DNA of 64,000 bases, from positions 1 through 64,000 of the forward strand of contig JANQEU010000034.1 of assembly GCA_028278225.1 (NCBI GenBank). Reading direction: 5' to 3'. This document shows positions 1 to 7,759 of this stretch, in pieces. How positions within the stretch are numbered: position 1 is the stretch's first letter; each line of letters starts with the position of its first letter. Source of the stretch: Cyclobacteriaceae bacterium. Lineage in GTDB: Bacteria > Bacteroidota > Bacteroidia > Cytophagales > Cyclobacteriaceae. Position numbers and translations under genes: made by a program. The notes under the pieces are model-generated. The model was given only the letters and a program-made list of their open reading frames with translations, was not told where the DNA came from and did not search any database.

Positions 1-151
1 GAATGTTATCAACGATCGCTAAAAAATGCCGCCTGAAACAATTGAAAATATTAACTTAACAACTTTGCCTTTTGGTCCTAATAATGGGGAGTATTACAGT
101 GGAATTGGCAGAATTGAAGTTGGCAAAGTAACCGTAATTAAGATCAAATAG
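1..151 (+). pseudogene. 3' remnant of an unidentified gene, apparently frameshifted
   Basis: The first 151 bases read as coding sequence in two frames. Bases 1-36 give a short open stretch in frame 1 that ends in a stop. From the ATG at 26 a second frame reads about 41 residues and ends in TAG at 149-151. That second frame has a stop at 20-22 just before the ATG. The simplest reading is one gene tail with an indel near base 28, cut by the window edge. No family is recognised. The stop codon abuts the left arm of the palindromic element that follows, as expected if this were the last gene of an upstream cassette. It could instead be non-coding. Confidence 0.3.
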
Positions 152-403
152 GACATCACACAACACATGCTATGGACGCATGTGGCACCTTTTCGCTTTG
201 CGGACCTAATGTCCTCACCGTCCATTCACCCATAGCCTTAGAAACTCTTGGGAACTGTTGAGTAGAATGATGTGCTCGTTAGATAATAGCCACTTGATTT
301 TCCAATAGGCACATTTGAGCAGAGCTATGGGTTCATTACCTTTATCTAAAACTTAGCGACTGGTGGCCACACAGCGCCATAGCTAAGTACGTTACATGCC
401 ATA
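152..403 (+). repeat. attC-like long imperfect palindrome (copy A)
   Basis: This gene-free stretch folds as one long imperfect inverted repeat. Bases 169-189 pair with 362-383. TCGCTTTG at 193-200 faces CTTAGCGA at 352-359. CCCATAGC at 229-236 pairs exactly with GCTATGGG at 324-331, leaving a loop of about 87 bases. The right end carries TAGCTAAGT (380-388) and CGTTACATGCC (390-400), just before the ATG at 404. Copy B (2188-2443) has the same layout with different but still complementary stem bases. This resembles integron attC sites, which are conserved in structure rather than sequence. The attC assignment is an inference, because no integrase is in the window and the element is longer than classical attC sites. 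Confidence 0.55.
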
Positions 404-1174
404 ATGAGTAAGTGTAAACTTTGTTTGGAAGAAAAAAAATTGATAAAAAAATCTCATATTATTCCAGACTTCATGTACAGCGAATTATATGATGAAAAGC
501 ATAGGTACATTTTCACCTCGAACAAAGAAATTTCAAATTTTGAAGAGAAAAAAACCTTTAAACCAACGGGTGAATACGAAGCTGGGATATTATGTGAGGA
601 ATGTGATAATGTAAAGATAGGTGGATTTGAAAGTTATGCTAGTCAAATAATCTATGGAAAAAAAATACCTATTGATATAGCACCAGTAGTGACAAAACAC
701 TTTAACCAACAAGGGATAGAATTCAGCAAAGTAACAAACATCAAATATGTAGAATTTAAATTATTTCTACTTTCAATACTTTGGAGGGGAAGTATTTCCA
801 CTCGCAAGTTTTTCAATGAAGTGAATTTAGGACCTCACGGAGAAAAAATTCGAAAAATGATACTTGAAAAAGATCCAGGAGGCATATCAGACTACCCAAT
901 TTTGATGACAACATATGTTAACGATAGATCCATGCCTCGGGACTTGATTGCTCAGCCAAGAACCTTAAAATATGAGGGGCATACACTTGTCACATTTTTC
1001 ATTGGTGGAGTTTTTTATGGTTTCCTAGTTTCGTCTCATTCAAAACCTTCCAACTTTTTAACATCCACAATTACCCCTAACAACGAAATGTTAATCCTAC
1101 ATATTCCAAAGGGTAGAGGATGGGATTTTATTTCAAAGTTCGTCGGTATAAAAAAGGGACAAATACTAAAATGA
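404..1174 (+). CDS. HNH-like zinc-binding protein of unknown function
   Basis: The product has 256 residues. Its N-terminus carries a CxxC pair (C4, C7), a SHIIP motif (H18) and a second CxxC pair followed by Asp (C64, C67), the spacing of a treble-clef HNH-like fold. SHIIP is the usual place of the HNH histidine, but I cannot confirm the catalytic His and Asn further on, so nuclease activity is not established. The rest (about 70-256) shows no motif I recognise. The gene starts 20 bases after the palindrome arm and its stop overlaps the start of the YaaC-family gene by ATGA, so the two are probably translated together. The A+T-rich codon use and position between two attC-like elements suggest a mobile cassette. 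Confidence 0.6.
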   Translation: MSKCKLCLEEKKLIKKSHIIPDFMYSELYDEKHRYIFTSNKEISNFEEKKTFKPTGEYEAGILCEECDNVKIGGFESYASQIIYGKKIPIDIAPVVTKHFNQQGIEFSKVTNIKYVEFKLFLLSILWRGSISTRKFFNEVNLGPHGEKIRKMILEKDPGGISDYPILMTTYVNDRSMPRDLIAQPRTLKYEGHTLVTFFIGGVFYGFLVSSHSKPSNFLTSTITPNNEMLILHIPKGRGWDFISKFVGIKKGQILK

Positions 1175-2193
1175 GAGACCCTTGGAATGATTTACTAGAA
1201 TTTGAAACCAGAGATTTAGTAAAAGAATATTTTAAGGGGGTTCATAACAGTGAAGTCAACGTATGGAAAATTAGTGAGGTCACATCTAATTTTATTCAGG
1301 CAAGAGAATATTTTAGAAATGCTCAGGAATCTAACATTACTGTAAAACCGCTTTTATTGTATTACGGAGTACTTGCCATGAGTAAGGGACTAATTCTTAC
1401 ATTGGACCCGAAGAAAACTGAAACAACTTTAAGGAGTTCTCATGGAATTGAAGTTAAAGATTGGAGTCAAATTCTAAAGACTAAAGAATTTGAAAAACTT
1501 GAACTTACTGTTGGTGAAGGTTCTTTTTCGGAATTATTAGATGCGACAGGAAACACAAATTATTTACGTGCTGGAAGTAAAGGAATTAACTGGAAGTCTC
1601 AATTGTCTAGGCCGGACAAAGGTTACAAGTTCAAATTAGAACAGCTATATTATTATCTACCTGATTTATTTGAAGAATTTAAAACTTGGACATCAAAAGA
1701 ACTTCCATTTATCGTGATTGATGAACTTAGGTATGATAATAGTAACAATTTAGGCGTTGCAGTTTTAAGTGGTACCTACCACAACAAAGAACTTATTGAT
1801 CTTGTTTTTCCAGAAAAGTATTGCAAAGACTTGGAAATTGAGAAAGGTAGTGGAAAAACAATAGTTAAATGGAAGTACAGTGAAATCGAATGGAGCCCGA
1901 ACATAACCCAGAAGTGGAGTGGACCTTTTGATCTGGGCGTCTCTTGTGTCATACCGGTTCTGACGAATGATAAAGGACTAAATATTGTTTCAACCATGTT
2001 CACTCTGGCTTATGTTTATGGAATGATGGCGCGATACTTTCCAACAACTTGGATTTCATTGGGACGCGTTCGACAAGGTGATAAGATTTATCCACTTATT
2101 CATCGAACTCTGGATTTTATAGTTGAAAAATTTCCAATTGTAACTATTGATTTTTTAAGAGCTCCATACAATTTTGAAAACAACGGCGAGTAA
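1171..2193 (+). CDS. YaaC-family protein
   Basis: The product has 340 residues from the ATG at 1171, which overlaps the upstream stop codon (ATGA). A start at 1120 is also open but would overlap the upstream gene by 55 bases. The segment WKISEVTSNFIQAREYF followed by VKPLLLYYGVLAMSKGL is characteristic of the YaaC-like family, named after Bacillus subtilis YaaC; its biochemical function is unknown. The C-terminus has a hydrophobic stretch ending in an HR(T)LDF segment. The TAA stop at 2191-2193 lies inside the left arm of copy B of the palindromic element, as is common for integron cassette genes. It probably works with the HNH-like protein, but no function can be assigned from sequence. Confidence 0.75.
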   Translation: MRDPWNDLLEFETRDLVKEYFKGVHNSEVNVWKISEVTSNFIQAREYFRNAQESNITVKPLLLYYGVLAMSKGLILTLDPKKTETTLRSSHGIEVKDWSQILKTKEFEKLELTVGEGSFSELLDATGNTNYLRAGSKGINWKSQLSRPDKGYKFKLEQLYYYLPDLFEEFKTWTSKELPFIVIDELRYDNSNNLGVAVLSGTYHNKELIDLVFPEKYCKDLEIEKGSGKTIVKWKYSEIEWSPNITQKWSGPFDLGVSCVIPVLTNDKGLNIVSTMFTLAYVYGMMARYFPTTWISLGRVRQGDKIYPLIHRTLDFIVEKFPIVTIDFLRAPYNFENNGE

Positions 2194-2443
2194 CAACCGC
2201 TGATCGGGCATGTGTTACTATAGTTTTCTAAAACTCTTTGCCTCATCGGCGTTCACCCTCATCTTTGGAAGCACTTGCGTACATAGGGGAGAGATATGTT
2301 GAGACTGGATTGTGGATAAAGTCAACTCTGAAGCCTTAATCTCATAAGCTTAGATGAGGGTTCACTATCTTTATTGGAGTTTACATGCTTTAGGACACAC
2401 ACTAGATAGCTAAGTCGGTTATCGCTCATTTAATGGAACCGCT
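2188..2443 (+). repeat. attC-like long imperfect palindrome (copy B)
   Basis: The outer arms are GAGTAACAACCG (2188-2199) and CGGTTATCGCTC (2416-2427), complementary apart from two extra or changed bases. The inner arms CCCTCATC (2256-2263) and GATGAGGG (2353-2360) pair exactly. Copy A has the same inner stem position with different bases that still pair, so the structure is kept by covariation. Two stretches are conserved in sequence: the segment starting GGGTTCA at 2358-2374 (15 of 17 bases match 329-345 of copy A) and TAGCTAAGT at 2407-2415. GTTATCG and the opposing TAAC resemble the R boxes of integron attC sites. The next gene starts 16 bases beyond the right arm. Confidence 0.58.
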
Positions 2444-3494
2444 ATGACTGGAATGACAATCGAAGAAGGTATTAATCAAGTTTTCGATGGTGGGGGACAT
2501 GTAGTGATATTAGGTGCTGGTGCCAGCATAGCATCAACACTTAGGAACCCTGAAAAAACTGGAAAGAGTTTACCATCAATGGATAACTTCTCCAAAGTTG
2601 TTGGATTAGAAGACCTAATAAGGATGTCCCCGAAGAGTTAAGATCCTCCAACTTTGAGAAACTGTATGGGAATCTTCACGCTGAAAATTCAAATTCGGAT
2701 ATACTCAAAGAGATAGAATCCAAAATCCTGGATTACTTCAGAAACATGCAACTACCTGAAGACCCAACTATCTATGATTATTTAGTATTGTCCTTACGGT
2801 CCAAAGATTTGATTGCGACATTCAACTGGGATCCATTTCTCTATCAAGCTTGGGTTAGGAATAAGACGTTTGTTGATGATTTACCACATCTTTCATTTCT
2901 TCATGGTAACGTTTCCATAGGTTATAGTAGAGTACATAAGAGATGTGGACCTGTAGGTATGCCTGCAGGACCTGATGGGGAAGAATTTGTACCAACAAAG
3001 ATTCTATATCCCGTTGAGCAAAAAAACTATACCGATGATGAGTTTATTAACATAGAATGGGAAAGAATAAAATATTGGATGAGTAAAGACAGTGGAACTG
3101 TTCGTCAACAATGTTTGGTTATGGTGCACCTGTATCCGATATTGAAGCAGTTTCATTGCTAAATAATGCATGGGGAACTCCAGATGAAAGAAATATGGAG
3201 CAATTTGAAATTATTGATGTAACCCCAGAGGAAGAATTGAGAAAACGATGGGATGGGTTTATTCATTCACATCACTATGATATTACCAATAACTATTTTA
3301 ATTCGTCTTTAGCATACAATCCTAGACGAACAAGTGAAAGCTACTTTAGTCATTACGAACCAATGACTCCGGCTGAAGCATTTCGAAAATCAAATCCCAT
3401 TCCTCAGCACTTTGACAATCTCAAAAAACTTTGGAAGTGGCATGAGCCTTTGATTGAAGCTGAAATTAGAAGTAAAAAGCAAGACGACAGCTGA
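2444..3494 (+). pseudogene. SIR2-like protein, disrupted by two frameshifts
   Basis: Three consecutive reading frames together encode one protein of about 350 residues. Frame 2 (from 2444) has a glycine-rich VVILGAGAS motif at residues 20-28, typical of the SIR2 NAD-binding fold. Frame 1 (about 2620-3110) has a TFNWD segment and a LHGN motif matching the SIR2 NYD and catalytic-His regions. Frame 3 (from about 3108 to the TGA at 3492-3494) continues with FGYGAP and the C-terminal region. The breaks lie near 2615-2622 and 3105-3111. In each case one missing base restores the frame. SIR2-like proteins of this size are common NAD-consuming effectors in anti-phage systems. The gene may be truly dead, or the breaks may be sequence errors. 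Confidence 0.7.
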
Positions 3495-3528
3495 ATCTTG
3501 ATTACTTTGATGACTTCAAAATGTCGAG

Positions 3529-5145
3529 ATGGTTCTAGAAGAAAATCCAATAACCGCTGAGCTTCATGAACAATGGAGGTCTAGAATTCGAGATGACCTA
3601 AATGTTTCGATAGATACAAGAGATTGTCTTTCGTTAATTCAGTACTTAGACAAAACTCCTCAAAAATTCTATTCTGAAGAGGCCTTTGAGGGTTTTTACC
3701 AATTCCTATGCGGCCTTAAATCCACAGAAATTAAGCCCATTCTCGATGACAATAAAAACCTGATTAATCACTCAGTAAGAATTCTTCAGGAGATAAATGA
3801 ATTGAACATTCATGACAATTATTATCCTGATGACGATTTAGACCTTTTAAATTTCATTGATAGCAGTATACACTACAATTACCTCAAAATTTTGGAAACT
3901 AGCTTTTATCATCTGATATATTTCGTTGCTGTACATTCCAGAAAATCACGTGGAAAACCCATAGAGAAGTTAGATTTATATAATTGCGTTGAGGAATTAA
4001 AGACTGGGAAATTCAAGTTCATTGCAAAGCACTATAACAATACCATAAGAAATGGTATAGCACACGGAAAGATTCAAATCTACGATGGACAACTGCGATA
4101 CATTGACAAAAAAGGTAATTCCGAAACAATCAGCTTTAAAAAAATAGTTCGTTTGTTCGACGATCTTATTGACTGCGTAAATGGGTTTGTATTGGGTCTC
4201 CGTGTATTTTTCTTATCAAATATTAATCAACATACTCCTAACATCACAATTCCTCAAAGCCTTTTATTGGACGAACTCCAACATCAAGCAAACGGACCCG
4301 CATGGCAAATTGTAACATCCTTTGAAGGTGGGAATATTAGAAATCAAAAACAATTGAATTTATATATCAAGAACGACTTTTTTGATTTCTATAAGGTTCA
4401 ATACAATGCATTTAGAACTGCAGTCTTAACAGAAAAATTTGCTACAGGATACAATAGAATTTTCATTAATCTTAAATCCAAGAATAGCAAGTTTGAATCT
4501 TCCGGGTTTGTGTCATTTGATGGAGATAAGTTAAAAGAACTCCGAAAAAGCGGCACAAGGAAAATTGAAGATTATGAAGGTGTGATGGAGGACAATTTAC
4601 TCTTCTTCGTTCCAAAATATCGACTTCCAAAATTGATTTATAAACTTGGAACTTTTAGAATGGGATTACGGGGATCATTCTCACTCCATTGGGGAAAGTA
4701 CTTAGATACTTATTTCCCTAGAATTTTCACATTCAGAGATTTCAAGACACATGTAAAGTCTGGATATATCGTTATCGAGAGAGCTTGTGTTATCCTTGAG
4801 AGCAAGGACGCGCATGAAATGGAAGAACTGATTAGGGGCAAAGCTTCTTCTTTAATTCGAAAAGCAAAGAAGTATGCAAAGAGACAATACAAATTGTTTA
4901 GCCTAAATCGATTTCTGAAAGTGAGGTATACCAGGGTATTTGTTTACGACAAGAACTTAAGGAAGAGAAAATTAAGAGACGGAGGGTTAAGCCCTGATTT
5001 GATTTGCATTCTACATAGAAATCAAACCAAAAGTATTAAATCTCTTCTTCCTCTGGGGACTATTGAACATGGGAGGAAATATGAAATTATTTGGAATGAC
5101 AATTGGAAAGCTGGTGTTCGCACCCAACTATCGGACATAAACTGA
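3529..5145 (+). CDS. Large protein with HEPN-type RNGIAH motif
   Basis: The product has 538 residues, no signal peptide and no clear membrane segment. Residues 110-220 are predicted to be largely helical and contain R174-NGIA-H179, which fits the Rx4-6H active-site motif of HEPN ribonuclease-type domains. The C-terminal half (about 280-530) is rich in Lys, Arg and aromatic residues and matches nothing I recognise. It starts 34 bases after the SIR2-like pseudogene on the same strand, with no palindrome between them, so both belong to one unit. SIR2 and HEPN proteins are often paired in toxin or defence loci. That role is inferred here from motif and neighbour only. The A+T-rich codon use matches the rest of the left region. 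Confidence 0.6.
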   Translation: MVLEENPITAELHEQWRSRIRDDLNVSIDTRDCLSLIQYLDKTPQKFYSEEAFEGFYQFLCGLKSTEIKPILDDNKNLINHSVRILQEINELNIHDNYYPDDDLDLLNFIDSSIHYNYLKILETSFYHLIYFVAVHSRKSRGKPIEKLDLYNCVEELKTGKFKFIAKHYNNTIRNGIAHGKIQIYDGQLRYIDKKGNSETISFKKIVRLFDDLIDCVNGFVLGLRVFFLSNINQHTPNITIPQSLLLDELQHQANGPAWQIVTSFEGGNIRNQKQLNLYIKNDFFDFYKVQYNAFRTAVLTEKFATGYNRIFINLKSKNSKFESSGFVSFDGDKLKELRKSGTRKIEDYEGVMEDNLLFFVPKYRLPKLIYKLGTFRMGLRGSFSLHWGKYLDTYFPRIFTFRDFKTHVKSGYIVIERACVILESKDAHEMEELIRGKASSLIRKAKKYAKRQYKLFSLNRFLKVRYTRVFVYDKNLRKRKLRDGGLSPDLICILHRNQTKSIKSLLPLGTIEHGRKYEIIWNDNWKAGVRTQLSDIN

Positions 5146-5532
5146 GATGGTCAATTTGTATTATATAGAGATCATGCAGTTTCACATACGAATTTTTATT
5201 TGCTGAATTTGACCGACTTGATGATTACTTGATATTTAACTCAAGGAATCAATAATGGACTTTTTACAATTGGATCTAACTTGATTGAACTTGCTTCAAT
5301 TTGACTTAAAATCAAAGAGCCGCCGGCTCCACGATATTAATCACCTGATACGGAGCAATATCAACTTCTATTTTTGAAGTAATATTTTAGACAGGATCAA
5401 TATGCTTCTCCAAAGTGTCAACATCATCATCGAAAGTCCAATGACATTATTGTAGTAAATTGAATAAGGAAGATGATCCCTGAAATCCAATTCGCAGTAT
5501 ATTTCCAATGATAGCAACCTATTCCCCGCAAA
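5146..5532. other. Intergenic stretch at the accessory/core junction
   Basis: This is 387 bases without a convincing gene. It is A+T-rich with several TTTGACTT/ACTTGAT-like short repetitions between about 5205 and 5310, and a short GC-rich palindrome (GAGCCGCCGGCTC, 5319-5331). No attC-like palindrome comparable to copies A and B is seen, so the cassette array seems truncated here. A 61-codon minus-strand reading frame (5427-5612) overlaps the end of the next gene and is probably chance. Confidence 0.4.
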
Positions 5533-6330
5533 TTATAGATGGGAGATTTTGACCGCATCTTGCATTGCAATGAATGTCCTATCAAATCTATGAAAATCCA
5601 ATCCCGGATCATCCACGACTACTTCCCTGCTGTGCTCTTCATATTCATTCTTTAAAATTATTTTATCCTTCTCTTCCAGGATTTCGAAATCGCCTTTAAT
5701 TCCCGATAGCTTATATCTGTTACCGTCAAATGTGAGACTAAAATCAATGGAGTGCGTGAGCCGGTTATCGTCAGCGGTACCATCATTGTATCCACCTACC
5801 GTCATATCCAGTATTCTCGAATCCGATAAATTCACAGACACAGTCAGGTAATTGAAACGATTGATGTTTTTAACTTTCTCTGTATCAAAAAGGTCATGCA
5901 TTGGTTTAAGATCAACCCACAATTTCATTTCAGACTGTCCGGCAGATTGCTGTTGCAGCAGCTCGAGTAGAGGCAATAAGAAACACCTGATGGGATTGGG
6001 AATATCCCTGTTTTCGTACTGTTTGAAGTAACGTTTGGCAACTACGAAAAAAATAATTGATAGTGCCATAGCGCCGGCTGCGATGATGTATTCGCTTGCT
6101 CTTCCACCCTGGATAAAGAGTAGCAGGATAAATCCAATACTTAAGAGAATTACTATACCAAAAAAGGCTGTCAAAAAGCATCCGCTTGACCTGATCAAAT
6201 CTCCTTCCTTGTCAAAGATCGCCAGTCGTCTAAAGAAACTATGCCAGCCGTCAATAGATCTTGTGCCCTGGATCTTTAATTCATGTAAAAACTTTTGCTG
6301 CTCCGAGTTTAGTTCCTTGTATCGATCCAT
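5533..6330 (-). CDS. Two-pass membrane protein of unknown function
   Basis: The product has 265 residues. A hydrophilic N-terminus of about 45 residues is followed by two hydrophobic segments near 50-75 and 80-100, then a soluble domain of about 160 residues rich in charged residues and beta-type patterns. There is no signal peptide. No family is recognised with confidence. The layout (two helices near the N-terminus, then a soluble domain) suggests a cytoplasmic domain tethered to the inner membrane. It is a single gene facing the accessory region on its left, and it has the base composition of the core genome, so it probably marks the chromosomal side of the junction. Confidence 0.6.
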   Translation of the reverse strand: MDRYKELNSEQQKFLHELKIQGTRSIDGWHSFFRRLAIFDKEGDLIRSSGCFLTAFFGIVILLSIGFILLLFIQGGRASEYIIAAGAMALSIIFFVVAKRYFKQYENRDIPNPIRCFLLPLLELLQQQSAGQSEMKLWVDLKPMHDLFDTEKVKNINRFNYLTVSVNLSDSRILDMTVGGYNDGTADDNRLTHSIDFSLTFDGNRYKLSGIKGDFEILEEKDKIILKNEYEEHSREVVVDDPGLDFHRFDRTFIAMQDAVKISHL

Positions 6331-6733
6331 ATCAAAATGAAATTAAATGTTAACATTACAATTTAGGCCATAACTCAATGTTGTACCATGATATATGTTA
6401 GAGGGAAAAAATGGGAATAATCGAAAATTAATTTAGCCATTTTCACCGCATCCCACTAAAATTCATAATGAGGAAAAAATTAGTAATGATCTGACCATCA
6501 TGAGATAACCAACTTAAAGTTAAAACACCTGGTATAATCCGCAACAGGTAGTCAATAAAGTTAACCATTTATGGCTATAGTCACGATTTGTAAAAATTGA
6601 TTTAATCAAATTCTTGTGTGGAAGATGACGGGTGAAGGATTCCCATCATGTTCGTCCTAGCTGAAAAACTGGTCCAGGTGCGCAAGAAATAGTTAAAATA
6701 ATCTTGGGTTTGACTTTTCTTACTAAAACAAAT
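6331..6733. other. A+T-rich intergenic stretch
   Basis: About 400 bases lie between the divergently transcribed membrane-protein gene and the antitoxin gene. They must hold both promoters. I see no open frame with coding character and no strong hairpin. The right end passes into the operator candidate at 6734-6771. Confidence 0.4.
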
Positions 6734-6771
6734 GGTGTAAATTTACGTATAATATAGTGTTAAAATACACC
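6734..6771 (+). promoter_or_regulatory. Palindromic operator candidate of the Xre-RES module
   Basis: GGTGTA at 6734-6739 and TACACC at 6766-6771 form an outer inverted repeat. Inside lie a perfect 10-base palindrome GTAAATTTAC (6737-6746) and a second GTGT/ACAC repeat (6757-6770), with a TATAATAT-like stretch between. The right arm ends one base before the antitoxin ATG at 6773. Antitoxins of this class usually repress their own operon by binding palindromes over the promoter, so this is the likely site. Confidence 0.5.
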
Positions 6772-6772
6772 A

Positions 6773-7192
6773 ATGGCAAAAACTTACAAGACATCTGCTG
6801 CTCCCAGGATCGTGCTCGAAGAGCCCGTTTCTGCGTATGAGCAGACCAGCCATTATGAGCTGGCCGCTCATGCCATCTCCAAAAAATACATAAAACGGGT
6901 GATGTCTCTTTCTCATCTGACCGTTAGTGATCTTATTGGCATCATACCTGTATCATTGGACACTTACAAAAGGAAAAGTGAATTTAATCCGGCCGTGACC
7001 GAAAAAATTCTGGAGGTGGAGGAAGTATACCTGAGGGGTTTGGAAGCTTTTGGGGAGAGTTTCCACAAGTGGATGGATACCGAAAACGTCTCACTGGGAG
7101 GTATCCGTCCAAAGCAGCTCCTGACTAATAGTTTTGGCATCAGGATGCTGCTCGATGAGATTGGCCGGCTGGAGCATGGTGTACTCGCCTGA
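6773..7192 (+). CDS. Xre/MbcA/ParS-type antitoxin (DUF2384)
   Basis: The product has 139 residues. The N-terminal part (about 25-85) is helical with an HTH-like segment containing SHLTVSDLIGIIPVSLDTYKR. The C-terminal part (about 85-139) has the toxin-binding layout of DUF2384 antitoxins, with FHKWMDTENVSLGGIRPKQLL and a terminal LGRLEHG-like segment (here IGRLEHGVLA). In this family the protein neutralises the RES toxin encoded just downstream and represses the operon. The gene ends 25 bases before the preferred toxin start. The identification rests on the combined antitoxin motif and RES partner and is strong. Confidence 0.88.
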   Translation: MAKTYKTSAAPRIVLEEPVSAYEQTSHYELAAHAISKKYIKRVMSLSHLTVSDLIGIIPVSLDTYKRKSEFNPAVTEKILEVEEVYLRGLEAFGESFHKWMDTENVSLGGIRPKQLLTNSFGIRMLLDEIGRLEHGVLA

Positions 7193-7217
7193 TGACCTCA
7201 CCTAATTGCCTTTCCGG

Positions 7218-7694
7218 ATGTTTGTTTACAGGATCAGTAAAAAGGAGTACGTCAACGATCTAAGTGGCACAGGGGCCGGTCTTTATGGTGGCCGGTGGAA
7301 TCCAAAAGGCCTTAATATGGTCTACGCTTCAGGAAGTATAGCGCTTGCCTGCCTGGAATTTCTGATCCACAATTATCACATATTGTCAACTACCAGGACC
7401 TGTCTGGCGAAGATTGAGATTGGCCAACCTGAACCACTTTCGGAAATAGAGACGGATCGATTACCCCCGGACTGGAATTCCAAGACGAAAACACCAGGAT
7501 CAACGCAGGAAATCGGCAGGAATTTTATTTTAAACGGTAAAGATTATCTGCTGAAAGTTCCTTCAGCGACAGTACCAGGCGAATTCAATATTCTGCTGAA
7601 TCCCTATCACAAAAGTCACTCCCAAACCCGGATTGCTGATTTGATAGATCCATTTTCATACGACGAGCGCCTGTTAAAATTGACTGGTAGTTAG
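7218..7694 (+). CDS. RES-domain toxin
   Basis: The product has 158 residues from the ATG at 7218; a TTG at 7206 would add four residues. The N-terminus FVYRISKKEY and the GGRWNPKG motif are characteristic of the RES domain, named after its conserved Arg, Glu and Ser. The Arg is in GGRWN and the Glu in CLEFLIH. RES toxins studied elsewhere attack NAD+ and stop growth by depleting it. The domain fills nearly the whole protein, at normal length, and looks intact. The antitoxin gene lies directly upstream. Neither start has a clear ribosome binding site, as is common in this phylum. Confidence 0.88.
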   Translation: MFVYRISKKEYVNDLSGTGAGLYGGRWNPKGLNMVYASGSIALACLEFLIHNYHILSTTRTCLAKIEIGQPEPLSEIETDRLPPDWNSKTKTPGSTQEIGRNFILNGKDYLLKVPSATVPGEFNILLNPYHKSHSQTRIADLIDPFSYDERLLKLTGS

Positions 7695-7759
7695 CATATG
7701 ATCCGTAATTGGAGGTGTTTATTCTTTAATATTGCCTTCAGCAATTACCGGGCAACACA

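Noticed and set aside
152-403. Long palindrome as a plain transcription terminator or structured RNA
   Set aside because: At 250 bases with a second covarying copy at a cassette boundary, an attC-like role fits better, though an RNA role is not excluded.
5146-5532. Third attC-like element after the HEPN-motif gene
   Set aside because: No matching stems, GGGTTCA segment or TAGCTAAGT could be found.
5427-5612. 61-codon minus-strand frame after the two-pass membrane protein
   Set aside because: It overlaps the coding end of that gene in another frame. A frameshifted extension was considered but the intact stop at 5533 looks normal.
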